Below are positions 22,446-30,789 of a DNA stretch of 36,185 bases, piece after piece. The DNA lies in assembly GCA_020073525.1 (NCBI GenBank), contig JAIQFA010000053.1, forward strand, positions 1 through 36,185. The letters are read 5' to 3'. Every line of letters starts with the position of its first letter. Positions within the stretch are counted from its first letter, which is position 1. A program made the position numbers and the translations under genes. The stretch comes from Terriglobia bacterium (GTDB lineage Bacteria; Acidobacteriota; Terriglobia; Terriglobales; Acidobacteriaceae). Below the pieces are notes generated by a model. The model searched no databases. It was not told where the DNA came from and was given only the letters and a program-made list of their open reading frames with translations.

Positions 22446-23837
22446 CTATTCCTCCGCCGTCAGCACCGCATCCTGCGGTCGCCCGTACTCTTTCAGCTTG
22501 TTATGCAGCGTCTTCAGGCTGATACCGAGGATCTCCGCGGCTCGCGTTTTGTTGTTGTTGGTCGCCTGCAGAGTTTTCAGGATGAGCAGTTTCTCCGCTT
22601 CCCCGACCGTCGTGCCCACGCCCAGATGCACGGCATCAGGATCATTCACCACCGGCCGCACGCTCTGGCCAAAGCCCGGCGGCAAGTGCTTGGTTTCCAC
22701 CAGTCCGCTTTCGCACACGATTACGGCGCGCTCCAGCGTGTTTCGCAACTCGCGCACATTGCCCGGCCATGAGTAACTCTGGAAAACATTGAGCACCGCT
22801 TCGCTTACGTCTGCCACTTGGCGATCATGTTTCCGGTTCATATCCGCGAGCAGGCTCTTCACCAAATCGCGGATATCTTCCTTGTGTTCGCGCAGCGCCG
22901 GCATGTGAATATTGAAAACGTTGAGCCGGTAATAAAGATCCTCGCGCAGTTCTCCATTGGCCACGGCATCGTCGGGCACTTTGTTGGTGGCGGCCAGCAC
23001 GCGCACGTCCACCGAAGTTTCGACCTTGCCGCCGAGTCGACGCAGTTTGTGGTCTTCCAGCACGCGCAGCAGTTTTGCCTGCGTGCCCACCGGCATCTCG
23101 CCAATCTCGTCGAGCAGCAGCGTGCCGCCTTCGGCCAGTTCGAAGCAGCCGGTGCGGCGTTCCAATGCCCCCGTAAAGGCGCCTTTTTCGTGGCCAAAAA
23201 TTTCGCTCTCGATCAGCGTTTCCGGAATGGCCGCACAATTAATCGGGACAAAAGGTTTATTGCGCCTCGGACTTAAATCGTGAATGGTGCGTGCCACCAA
23301 TTCCTTGCCGGTGCCGCTCGCTCCGGTAATCAAAACCGAGGCCGTGCTCGGAGCCACCTGTTCGATGAGCCGGAAAATTCCCTGCATGGCAGCGGACGCG
23401 CCAACCAACTGCCCGAGCGCTCCTTTGTCGCGCAGGCTCCGCCGCAGCGTTTCGTTTTCGGTACGCGCGTTCAGGATTTCGCCGATGTTGGTCAGGATGG
23501 AGCGGAGCCGCCGGAAGTCGATGGGTTTCTCGATGTAGTCCTGGACGCCCAGCCGGCCGGCATGAAATGCCGTATCGGTCGCCTTCTGGGCGGTTACCAT
23601 GACCACCGCAATCGACTGCGCCAAGTCCGCCAGTTTCTCCACCAGTTCCATGCCGCCCATGCGCGGCATCTTCACATCCGTGATCACGATGGACGGAGAA
23701 AAGTTCGGGATTTTTTCGAGAGCTTCCACGCCGTCGGCTGCGGTGTCTGTGCGATAACCCCAAGAGGAGACCAGTTCGGCTAACCCGGTTCGTTCGTTCT
23801 CTTCGTCTTCAACAATCAGTACGCGTTCCTGTGTCAT
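22446..23837 (-). CDS. Sigma-54-dependent response regulator, NtrC family
   Basis: A 463-residue activator. The receiver is canonical (VEDEEN; D54 in VITDVKMPRMGG; T82; K104 in YIEKPI). The AAA+ domain has Walker A GASGTGKE (172-179), GAFTGA (219-224) and Walker [30 protein letters not shown] closes the ATPase part. The C-terminal Fis-like helix-turn-helix reads NKTRAAEILGISLKTLHNKL. The start is taken as the ATG at 23837-23835 with GGTGGGG 4 nt upstream; an in-frame ATG five codons earlier lacks a site. It is transcribed ahead of a HAMP-type kinase gene and probably forms a two-component system with it. It is divergent from the OmpA-family gene, a possible target, though no sigma-54 box was found there. 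Confidence 0.95.
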   Translation of the reverse strand: MTQERVLIVEDEENERTGLAELVSSWGYRTDTAADGVEALEKIPNFSPSIVITDVKMPRMGGMELVEKLADLAQSIAVVMVTAQKATDTAFHAGRLGVQDYIEKPIDFRRLRSILTNIGEILNARTENETLRRSLRDKGALGQLVGASAAMQGIFRLIEQVAPSTASVLITGASGTGKELVARTIHDLSPRRNKPFVPINCAAIPETLIESEIFGHEKGAFTGALERRTGCFELAEGGTLLLDEIGEMPVGTQAKLLRVLEDHKLRRLGGKVETSVDVRVLAATNKVPDDAVANGELREDLYYRLNVFNIHMPALREHKEDIRDLVKSLLADMNRKHDRQVADVSEAVLNVFQSYSWPGNVRELRNTLERAVIVCESGLVETKHLPPGFGQSVRPVVNDPDAVHLGVGTTVGEAEKLLILKTLQATNNNKTRAAEILGISLKTLHNKLKEYGRPQDAVLTAEE

Positions 23838-23977
23838 AGGCCCCACCAGCATTATTCAGGGAAGCGCGCCGCCCCGCAACCCGGCTCAGGACGGGCGAAT
23901 ATCAATTTGAGATCACTTAAGAGGGGTGCCCACTCCAAAATTGCGACGAATCTAGCCACTACTCACTCTTCTCTCTT

Positions 23978-24005
23978 TTGCAAAAATGGCCGATTGCTGT
24001 AGAAT
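23978..24005 (+). promoter_or_regulatory. Candidate sigma-70 promoter of the OmpA-family gene
   Basis: TTGCAA (23978-23983) and TAGAAT (24000-24005) are separated by 16 bp, about 100 bp upstream of the start codon. The boxes are near consensus, but the assignment is by eye only. Confidence 0.45.
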
Positions 24006-24106
24006 TCGATGTTCCCAGGTGCAGCCTATCTGTGCGTGCCGTAAGGCTTTGTTGATTCCCCAGTTCTACTAAATATCTTGTTGTGGATTCGATTCGGAGG
24101 AACTCA

Positions 24107-25948
24107 ATGTCACTCTGTCACGAAACTTACCGGAGATGCGCGAGTCTCGCGCTCGTCCTGGCCCTCGTTCTGATTGCGTTACCAACTTTGCTGAACTCAC
24201 AAACAGCACCCGCACCCAAAGCCATGACGACGCAGTCGTCGGATGATTTTCCTAAGGTGGAGTTATTCGTCGGCTATCAGTGGTGGAACCCGGGCGGCAA
24301 CATTCCCGATACAAACACCCCGCCCAATGCTATCAAGCTTCCGTCGGTCACGCAGGGCTTCGGCGCCAATTTGTCCTACAACTTCACCAAGATGCTCTCT
24401 CTGGAAGGCAATTACGGTGGGAACTGGGGAAGCAACCGCTACGTTGCTAATAGCGCCTTTGCCGTTGGGCCGAAGTTGACCTGGCGCGGCGAGAATGTGA
24501 ACTTTTTCCTGCACACTCTGATCGGAGTCGATCGGTTCTCGCAGAGAGATCTCGATGCCACCAACGGCATCGCCGCGATTCTGGGCGGCGGTATGGATTT
24601 CAAGATCTGGAAGCCTCTCTCGCTTCGGCTCTTTGAAGCCGACTACCAGCTCCAGCGCGTGAACTTCTCTGGCGATGTCCCGGCGAACGATAGCGCATTG
24701 CGGCGCCAGACCTTCAACGGAGTCCGCCTGACCACCGGTTTGGTGTTCAACTTCGGCGGAGCCCCCGAAATTCCAGTAGCCGCGGCTTGCTCGATCGACC
24801 GCAGCGAAGTTTTGGTCGGCGAGCCCCTGCACGTAACCGTCGCGCCCAGCAACTTCAATCCCAAGCATCCGCTCACCTATACCTGGGCGAGTTCCGGCGG
24901 CAAGATCGAGGGCAAGGATACCGGCGCTAGTATCGACACCAACGGCGCGGCCCCTGGCAGCTACACTGCCACCGCGACCGTCACCGATGCTAAGTCCAAG
25001 AATAACGGTGTGGCCAGTTGTACCTCTAACTTCACCGTGAAGCCGCTGAATCCTCCCCAGATCTCTTGTTCGGCGAATCCGGGAACGGTCGAAATCGGAA
25101 CCTCCTCGACTATCACTTGTACCTGCAGCAGCCCTGACAACGCGACTGTCACCGTGAGTAACTGGACCTCCAGCACGGGCAGCGTAGCCGGCAGCGGCAA
25201 TTCCGCAACCCTTACCACGACCGGAGCTTCTGCGGGTCAGGCTACCGTGAATGCCACCTGTACGGATTCCCGCGGCTTGACCGCCTCGACTTCTAGCTCG
25301 GTGACGGTGAACAATCCGCCGCCACCACCAGCGCCAGTCGTGGACAAGGTGCTGGAGGCACGTCTCGCGCTCCACAGCGTGTATTTCGTGACTGACAAAC
25401 CGTCGGTGAAGGCCCCCAACGCCGGCCTGGTTAAGAGTCAGGAGCAAACCCTCGAGTCGCTGGCAACGGACTTCAAGAAGTATCTTGAGGCCAAGCCGGA
25501 TGCTCACCTCACCCTCGAAGGACACGCCGACGTGCGTGGCTCCGTACCTTACAACCAGGCACTCTCCGAGCGTCGTGTGGCCCGCGTCAAGAGCTTCCTG
25601 GTCGAGCAGGGTGTCCCCGAGGCCAACCTCGACACCAAGGCTTTCGGCGATCAGCACAACCTGACCGCAGCCGAGGTGAAGTCGGCGGTCGAGGCGAACC
25701 CCGAGCTGACCAAAGAAGAACGGGCCAGGTTCCTGCGCAACCTGACGGTCATCAAATGGGCGAGCAATCGCCGCGTGGACGTCACCTTGAACGTTGCTGG
25801 CCAAACTGAAACCTCGGTACGGCAGTATCCGTTCAATGCCGCGGATTCATTGACTCTGATTGGCGGCAGGGAAGCTGACAGAAAGGCCGCAGCGGCAAAG
25901 AAGGCCCCCGTGGCAAGGAAGGGCACGAAGAAACCGACGAAAAAATAG
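24107..25948 (+). CDS. OmpA-family outer-membrane protein with Ig-like repeats
   Basis: A 613-residue envelope protein. Signal peptide about 1-33 (LVLALVLIALPTLLNSQ), N-terminal OmpA-like beta-barrel about 45-225 (VELFVGYQWWNPGG, FGANLSYNFTKMLSLEGNYG), two Ig/PKD-like domains about 230-405, and a proline hinge (NNPPPPPAPVVDK). The C-terminal OmpA domain about 415-575 binds peptidoglycan: LTLEGHADVRGSVPYNQALS, ERRVARVKSFLVEQGV, ASNRRVDVTL. The last 25 residues are Lys/Ala-rich. The start is ATG at 24107 with GGAGG 6 nt upstream. It probably tethers the outer membrane to the cell wall. Transcription ends at the strong terminator just downstream, so it is monocistronic. Confidence 0.95.
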   Translation: MSLCHETYRRCASLALVLALVLIALPTLLNSQTAPAPKAMTTQSSDDFPKVELFVGYQWWNPGGNIPDTNTPPNAIKLPSVTQGFGANLSYNFTKMLSLEGNYGGNWGSNRYVANSAFAVGPKLTWRGENVNFFLHTLIGVDRFSQRDLDATNGIAAILGGGMDFKIWKPLSLRLFEADYQLQRVNFSGDVPANDSALRRQTFNGVRLTTGLVFNFGGAPEIPVAAACSIDRSEVLVGEPLHVTVAPSNFNPKHPLTYTWASSGGKIEGKDTGASIDTNGAAPGSYTATATVTDAKSKNNGVASCTSNFTVKPLNPPQISCSANPGTVEIGTSSTITCTCSSPDNATVTVSNWTSSTGSVAGSGNSATLTTTGASAGQATVNATCTDSRGLTASTSSSVTVNNPPPPPAPVVDKVLEARLALHSVYFVTDKPSVKAPNAGLVKSQEQTLESLATDFKKYLEAKPDAHLTLEGHADVRGSVPYNQALSERRVARVKSFLVEQGVPEANLDTKAFGDQHNLTAAEVKSAVEANPELTKEERARFLRNLTVIKWASNRRVDVTLNVAGQTETSVRQYPFNAADSLTLIGGREADRKAAAAKKAPVARKGTKKPTKK

Positions 25949-25976
25949 TCACCAGTAAGGTTACTTCGCAAAACAC

Positions 25977-26010
25977 AACGGAGGAAGCGAACCCGCTTCC
26001 TCCGTTTTTT
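25977..26010 (+). terminator. Intrinsic terminator of the OmpA-family gene
   Basis: The stem aacggaggaagcg (25977-25989) pairs with cgcttcctccgtt (25994-26006), 13 bp with a 4 nt loop, followed by a run of six T (26005-26010). It begins 28 bp past the stop codon. Confidence 0.93.
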
Positions 26011-26250
26011 GGCTTTCTGTCGCTCGCTGTCTGTTACTAACTCAATCCTCCTGAACGGACATCCAAGCATGCCCATCGAGATCGTCTGAAAAGCTTGGCA
26101 CGGCACAACGCGACGGTCTGGCGCGGGGGCCATGTGTCGCACATACCGGGAACCCAGTCCGCTGCTAGAGTCAGATGTAACACGTGCTTTTGCCTTCCGC
26201 CTACTCTTGCGTTCTTGGCAAGGGTGGGAAACAATCCAGTTGGCCCTGTT

Positions 26251-26847
26251 ATGCGACTTGCCTGTGGACTCGCGATCGCGCTTTGGCTGAGTTTCCCGGC
26301 CGAGGGAATGGTCCGTCAGCAACAAGACCTAGCTGACGCGGCAAATTCTACTGGACAAACTCACGCGCCGCCTACGACTCCAGAGGAGAAGGCCCCAGTA
26401 GACGTTACTCCGGCGCCGGAGAAGAAAGCTCCGAACAGCGCGTCCAAGGAAAAGCAGGATGCTACGTCAGCGAAGACTGGTTCGGCGAGCCGAGCCACGA
26501 AGCGCCGCAAGCGCTCGGCGCCGGCCCCAGCGCCCGACGGTGGTCCGCGCAAGGTTGTGGTCCGCGAGGGTGGAGCGAGAGAGCCCGCAGCGCAGATTGC
26601 GCCCGGCATGACTCCCGCAGAAGCCGCCCGTCAGCGCCAGGATGCTGAACGGTTGCTGGGTGCGACCGACGACCAACTGAGACAGCTGGCGGGAAGCACG
26701 TTGACTGTGCGCCAGCAGCAGACAGTGGGTCAGATCCACAACTACATGGATGGAGCGCATTCGGCCTTGAAAGAAGGCGATGTGCGGAGAGCGAATACAT
26801 TGGCGGAGAAGGCGCACTTGCTAGCGGATGACTTGGTGAAGCACTGA
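26251..26847 (+). CDS. Secreted Ala/Pro/Lys-rich protein with a helical C-terminal domain
   Basis: Taken from ATG 26251 this is a 198-residue protein: signal peptide MRLACGLAIALWLSFPAEG, a long low-complexity Pro/Ala/Lys/Ser segment (about 45-120, including KRRKRSAPAPAPDGG), and a compact helical C-terminus (AEAARQRQDAERLLGATDDQ, then LRQLAGSTLTVRQQQTVGQI, GAHSALKEGDVRRANTLAEK, LLADDLVKH). The last part resembles small periplasmic helical-hairpin proteins of unknown function. The frame is open upstream to 26095, but that part has no signal sequence logic. A GTG nine codons upstream is another option. No good ribosome binding site is visible for either. Function is not assigned. Confidence 0.75.
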   Translation: MRLACGLAIALWLSFPAEGMVRQQQDLADAANSTGQTHAPPTTPEEKAPVDVTPAPEKKAPNSASKEKQDATSAKTGSASRATKRRKRSAPAPAPDGGPRKVVVREGGAREPAAQIAPGMTPAEAARQRQDAERLLGATDDQLRQLAGSTLTVRQQQTVGQIHNYMDGAHSALKEGDVRRANTLAEKAHLLADDLVKH

Positions 26848-26884
26848 AGTAGCGTCCCGCAAGCTCAAGAAGCAAATCGAAGTT

Positions 26885-26951
26885 GTCATCCTGAGCGAAG
26901 CGAAGGACCTGCTTTTTTGTCAGTGCACCACACAGTAGACCTTTCGCTCAG
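26885..26951. repeat. GTCATCCTGAGCGAAGCGAAGG-type dispersed repeat
   Basis: The sequence gtcatcctgagcgaagcgaa begins at 26885 and is followed by ggacctgc. ctgagcgaa (26891-26899) and ttcgctcag (26943-26951) form a perfect 9 bp inverted repeat. The string is a widely recurring bacterial intergenic repeat, recalled from general knowledge. It lies between the convergent genes at 26847 and 26966. Confidence 0.65.
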
Positions 26952-26965
26952 CCCTACAACCCACT

Positions 26966-27619
26966 CTACTTTCGTCCCTCCCGCTTCTGCGCCACGACCA
27001 GTCCACGCGGAGTGGGCAACAGCACGGCTGAGATCAGGCCGTCTTGTTCCAGTTTGAGTGCGGCTTCGCGGACGATCTTCAAATGCGAACTTGCGTCGTG
27101 CATCAGGATCAAGCCAAAGGGATTCATCTGCGGAAGGAAACGGCGAATCTCCTGCTCGCGAATCGGCATATCGCTGTCGCTGAAAAATAAATCGATGGTG
27201 CCGTCGACTTTCATGTCGAGGCTGGATTCGTTGCGCAGTTCGATCCACTGGGCTAGTCCGGAAGCCTGGATTCGCGCCCTCGCGTTCTCGTAGATCTCGT
27301 AATCGAACTCACAGGTGATCACGCGCCCGCGTCCATTGGCTTTCAGTCCTTCGGCAATCCAGAGCGTGCTGATGCCGCTGAAGGTTCCGGTCTCCACCAC
27401 CAGTTCGGGCTTGATGGTAGTGACGATGGTGCGCAGGAATTCAAGCACCTCGGCCTCGGCGGTCATGGAATCGAACATGTGCCAGCGTTCGGGGTGCGGG
27501 CACTCGGGCGTGGCGCGGTGATATTCCGGCTGCAGTCGGTCGCCGGAGCGCTCGATCTGGCGCAGGATGCGGCGCTCCTGTTTTTCTTTCCTGAAAAGGC
27601 GGCGCAGGCTGAGAGACAT
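26966..27619 (-). CDS. Class I SAM-dependent methyltransferase
   Basis: A 217-residue protein with a Rossmann methyltransferase fold of the Methyltransf_24/CmcI-like type. Motif I is PELVVETGTFSGISTLWIAE (SAM-binding GxxxG), followed by GRGRVITCEFDYEIYENARA (acidic residue at the end of beta-2) and GTIDLFFSDSDMPIREQEIR with FGLILMHDASSH, where an Asp/His pair sits at the usual catalytic or metal position. The N-terminus is basic and helical. It is likely to act on a small molecule or sugar, given the neighbouring nucleotide-sugar genes, but this is a guess. The ATG at 27619 has no strong ribosome binding site. Confidence 0.85.
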   Translation of the reverse strand: MSLSLRRLFRKEKQERRILRQIERSGDRLQPEYHRATPECPHPERWHMFDSMTAEAEVLEFLRTIVTTIKPELVVETGTFSGISTLWIAEGLKANGRGRVITCEFDYEIYENARARIQASGLAQWIELRNESSLDMKVDGTIDLFFSDSDMPIREQEIRRFLPQMNPFGLILMHDASSHLKIVREAALKLEQDGLISAVLLPTPRGLVVAQKREGRK

Positions 27620-27646
27620 AGAGTAGAGAAGTGTACCGCAGGGGAA

Positions 27647-27719
27647 AGGTCTCAGGTGTTAGGTCTCAGGTGTCAGGAAAATCTCAAGAGTATCGGGATC
27701 CATGTTTTTCCTGAGACCT
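27647..27719. repeat. AGGTCTCAGG direct and inverted repeats
   Basis: AGGTCTCAGG occurs at 27647-27656 and 27661-27670 and inverted at 27710-27719, forming a potential stem between the glgC stop codon (27730) and the methyltransferase start (27619). It belongs to the same CTGAGAN-type group as the strings at 960-991, 29195-29240 and 31377-31456. Confidence 0.75.
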
Positions 27720-27729
27720 GAGATCTTTT

Positions 27730-28980
27730 CTACTCACTGGTGAAATAGTCGATCGTGACTGGATTCTCAAACAGCGAGTAGTCGCGCGTCACCACCGTGA
27801 TACCGCTGTCGGTGACGAAGTAGCGTTCGCGGTCGGCTTCCGTATCGTAACCGATGGTAGTGCCTTCGGGAATGTGGACGTCGCGGTCGATGATGGCTTT
27901 GCGGATGCGGCAACTGCGTCCCACGTTCACGTGCGAGAACAGAATGCTGCTCTCGATTTCTGTATAGGAGTTGACGCGCACATCCGGGGACAGCACGCAA
28001 TTCTGCACCGAACCTCCGGAAATGATGCATCCGGAAGAAACCAGCGAATCAAGGGCGCGGCCCGTACGTCCGCTTTCCGCAAACACGAATTTTGCCGGCG
28101 GATACTGTCGCTGGTGCGTGCGGATGGGCCATGCCTCATCGTAAAGATTGAAGACCGGAGATACCGAAACCAGATCCATATTGGCTTCGTAATACGCTTC
28201 CAGCGTCCCCACGTCGCGCCAGTAAAGAGCCTCTTTCTTGTTTTCGTCGACAAAGTTGAAGGAAAAGACGCGGTAATCCCCGAGCATTTTGGGCAAAATA
28301 TTCTTGCCGAAATCGTGACTGGAATCGGGATCCTCGGCATCTTTGAGCAGCACGGGAATGAGCACGTCCGTGTTGAAAATATAGATACCCATGGATGCCG
28401 AAATTTTCGTCGGATCGTAGGGGGACCGGATATCCGTGTGCTTGGGTTTTTCCAGGAAGTTGGTGATGCGATGGTCGCTGTCGATATCGACGACGCCGAA
28501 ATGGCGGCTTTCGGCGGGGTCGGTCGTCAGGGTAGCCACAGTGACGTCCGCGGCGGCCTCCCGGTGCTGCTTGAGCATGCGCTCGTAATTCATTTTGTAG
28601 ATGTGGTCGCCGGAGAGGATGATCACGTACTTGGGCTGCTCGGAGCCGATGGAGTAGATGTTCTGATAGACGGCATCGGCCGTCCCCATGTACCAGTTCT
28701 CGCTGACCCGCTTCATCGGGGGCAGGATTTCGATGAACTCGCCGATTTCGCGGCCGAAAATGTTCCAGCCTTCGCGAATCTGGCGATTCAGCGACAGCGC
28801 CTTATATTGCGTGAGGATAAACACGCGACGCAGGCCGGAGTTGACACAATTAGAGAGCGTGATGTCGATGATGCGGTAGATGCCGCCGAAGGTCACGGCC
28901 GGTTTGGCCCGGTCGCGGGTGAGCGGATAAAGACGCTCGCCGGCGCCTCCAGCGAGCAGGATTCCGAGCGTATCTTTCAT
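27730..28980 (-). CDS. glgC: Glucose-1-phosphate adenylyltransferase (ADP-glucose pyrophosphorylase)
   Basis: This 416-residue enzyme makes ADP-glucose from glucose-1-phosphate and ATP for glycogen or trehalose synthesis. The N-terminal nucleotidyltransferase has GILLAGGAGERLYPLTRDRA with the catalytic/regulatory Arg and Lys residues, VIILSGDHIYKMNYE (catalytic Asp), ITNFLEKPK (sugar-phosphate Lys) and ALYWRDVGTLEAYYEANMDL. The C-terminal left-handed beta-helix begins near SSGCIISGGSVQNCVLSPDV. The start is taken at ATG 28980-28978 (MKDTLGILLAGG), the usual GlgC start; a GTG two codons upstream is possible. There are no other glycogen genes in the window. It lies between a methyltransferase and a nucleotide-sugar dehydrogenase. 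Confidence 0.96.
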   Translation of the reverse strand: MKDTLGILLAGGAGERLYPLTRDRAKPAVTFGGIYRIIDITLSNCVNSGLRRVFILTQYKALSLNRQIREGWNIFGREIGEFIEILPPMKRVSENWYMGTADAVYQNIYSIGSEQPKYVIILSGDHIYKMNYERMLKQHREAAADVTVATLTTDPAESRHFGVVDIDSDHRITNFLEKPKHTDIRSPYDPTKISASMGIYIFNTDVLIPVLLKDAEDPDSSHDFGKNILPKMLGDYRVFSFNFVDENKKEALYWRDVGTLEAYYEANMDLVSVSPVFNLYDEAWPIRTHQRQYPPAKFVFAESGRTGRALDSLVSSGCIISGGSVQNCVLSPDVRVNSYTEIESSILFSHVNVGRSCRIRKAIIDRDVHIPEGTTIGYDTEADRERYFVTDSGITVVTRDYSLFENPVTIDYFTSE

Positions 28981-29194
28981 TGGCACACCGTCATCGGCAC
29001 AGCTTGAGATGCAGCGTGCAACGCGAACGCTGCCCCGGGGTCAACGCGAAATACTAGCACACGGTGGCGCGTTCTGGCCGGGCGCTGGGCGACACAGGAA
29101 AGGCGACATGACTGGCGTGCCGCTCGCACGGTCGGTTTTTGACTAGACGCTCGCGGACAAGTCAGTTCTCCTCAGCCGCGCCACATAGAGATTG

Positions 29195-29240
29195 AACTGA
29201 GGGCTGAAAGCCGAGAGCTGAGAGCTGAGAGCTGACGGCT
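29195..29240. repeat. GAGAGCTGAGAGCTGA short-unit repeat
   Basis: A string of 7-nt units (ctgaggg, ctgaaag, ccgagag, ctgagag twice, ctgacgg) ends 2 bp before the stop codon of the nucleotide-sugar dehydrogenase gene (opposite reading direction). It shares its unit with 960-991. Confidence 0.78.
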
Positions 29241-29242
29241 TG

Positions 29243-30601
29243 TCAGCAGTGCACGATCTTGTCGCTCTGGATGCCGCGGGTAGCGTTCCGCGAATCCACC
29301 ACCAGCTTCGCTTCGCTGACAATCTTCTTGTAGTCGTAGTCGGTGTGATCGGTGACGATCAGTACGCAATCATACTGCCCGAGCTTGTCGAGCGGCGCGC
29401 ACTTCATCTGCAGGTCGTATTTGCGGCCGCGGCCGACGAACGGGAAGTAGGGATCGTTATAGCTGACCACCGCGCCCTCTTTCTGCAGTAGTTCGATGAT
29501 AGTGAGCGCGGGCGACTCGCGCAGGTCGTCAATATCTTTCTTGTAGGCCACGCCCAAAACCAGAACCTTCGATCCGTTGATGGCCTTTTTCTGCTGGTTG
29601 AGCGCGGAGATCGTGGAGGCGATCACGTGGTAGGGCATGGCCACGTTGATTTCGCCCGCCAATTCGATGAAGCGGGTGCGGAAATCGAACTCCTTCGCCT
29701 TCCAAGAGAGATAGAAGGGGTCGACTGGAATGCAATGTCCCCCAAGACCCGGCCCGGGATAAAACGGGTGGAAGCCGAAGGGCTTGGTGGCGGCGGCATC
29801 GATGATCTCCCAGATGTCGAGGTCCATGCGCAGGCAGAGCATCTTGAGTTCGTTGACCAGCGCGATGTTCACGCAGCGGTAGATGTTTTCGAGCAGTTTG
29901 GTCATCTCCGCGGCAGCGGGCGACGAAACCGGAACCGTACGCCGGAAGATAGAACCGTAGAGCGCCGCCGCGATTTCGCTGGCCTGCGGGTCGAGTCCGC
30001 CGATCACTTTCGGGATATCGTGACGGGCCACCTGGGTATTGCCGGGGTCCTCGCGCTCGGGTGAGAATGCGACCCAGAAATCGTTGTCGCCGGCTGCTCC
30101 CTTGCGGGAAGCATTGAAGCCGCCCTTGTTTTCCTTCTCAAGAATCGGAATCAAAACTTCTTCGGTGGTGCCTGGGTAGGTTGTGCTTTCGAGAATGACG
30201 ATCTGCCCAGCGCGCAGATGGGGCGCTACGGAGTGAGCCGTGTCGGTGATGTAGCTTAGATCGGGCTCGTGATACTCGTTGAGCGGCGTCGGGACGCAGA
30301 TGATGATCGCGTCCATGGCGGTGATCTGCGAGTAGTCCGCTGTAGCCTTGAAACCATTCTTTTTGGCTGCCCCAATCTCTTCCGGCGTGATGCGGAAAAT
30401 ATAAGTGCCGCCATTGGCCAGGGTATCGATTTTTCGCTGGTCGATATCAAAGCCGGTGACCGCAAATTTCTGCTCGCTGTAGAGCAGGGCCAACGGCAAG
30501 CCAACGTAGCCGAGGCCGATGATTCCGACTTTGGCTTGGCGTGCACTAATGCGGCTTTTCAAATCAGTAAAGAGAGAAGAAGCGATCAGTTGAGTATTCA
30601 T
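29243..30601 (-). CDS. Nucleotide-sugar dehydrogenase (UDP-GlcNAc/ManNAc/Glc 6-dehydrogenase type)
   Basis: This 452-residue NAD-dependent enzyme oxidises the C6 hydroxyl of a UDP-sugar to a uronic acid for surface polysaccharide. The NAD-binding Rossmann motif is VGIIGLGYVGLPLALLYSEQ (25-44). The conserved DAIIICVPTPLNEYHEPDLS and ESTTYPGTTEEVL follow, then the catalytic lysine in AEMTKLLENIYRCVNIAL (K235) and the catalytic cysteine in GPGLGGHCIPVDPF (C290). The C-terminal UDP-binding domain has VLGVAYKKDIDDLRESPAL. The overall pattern fits the WecC/WbpA group better than Ugd. Residues 159-175 form a short extra loop. The start is taken at ATG 30601-30599 (MNTQLIASSL); the ribosome binding site is weak. 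Confidence 0.93.
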   Translation of the reverse strand: MNTQLIASSLFTDLKSRISARQAKVGIIGLGYVGLPLALLYSEQKFAVTGFDIDQRKIDTLANGGTYIFRITPEEIGAAKKNGFKATADYSQITAMDAIIICVPTPLNEYHEPDLSYITDTAHSVAPHLRAGQIVILESTTYPGTTEEVLIPILEKENKGGFNASRKGAAGDNDFWVAFSPEREDPGNTQVARHDIPKVIGGLDPQASEIAAALYGSIFRRTVPVSSPAAAEMTKLLENIYRCVNIALVNELKMLCLRMDLDIWEIIDAAATKPFGFHPFYPGPGLGGHCIPVDPFYLSWKAKEFDFRTRFIELAGEINVAMPYHVIASTISALNQQKKAINGSKVLVLGVAYKKDIDDLRESPALTIIELLQKEGAVVSYNDPYFPFVGRGRKYDLQMKCAPLDKLGQYDCVLIVTDHTDYDYKKIVSEAKLVVDSRNATRGIQSDKIVHC

Positions 30602-30789
30602 AAGCGCACCCGACGATTCTAGCATCGCAGGTCGCGGCTAAGTCGCGGAATCTGCGGGGTATCGTGCGATTATCGCGTGATATTCACCACGATTTTACGG
30701 GGCGATTGCGATCTTGATTACTGCCGTAATCGAATTCGCCCACGCAACGGTTTCCTTAGTAACATGCGAAGTACGGTAACGCTCCCCGA

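Noticed and set aside
23838..24106. Sigma-54 promoter between the NtrC-type and OmpA-family genes
   Set aside because: The nearest match (GGCC with TTGC on the minus strand) has the wrong GG-to-GC spacing (8 instead of 10).
24263..25804. Open frame of 513 codons on the minus strand opposite the OmpA-family gene
   Set aside because: It is a mirror of the GC-rich codon pattern of a gene with clear domains, ribosome binding site and terminator on the plus strand; its translation is Arg/Gly-rich without family motifs.
26095..26250. N-terminal extension of the Ala/Pro/Lys-rich protein
   Set aside because: The first 52 codons show no domain and would bury the signal peptide that begins at 26251.
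27874..29007. Open frame of 377 codons on the plus strand opposite glgC
   Set aside because: glgC is unmistakable on the minus strand; this frame is a composition shadow rich in Val/Asp/Arg.
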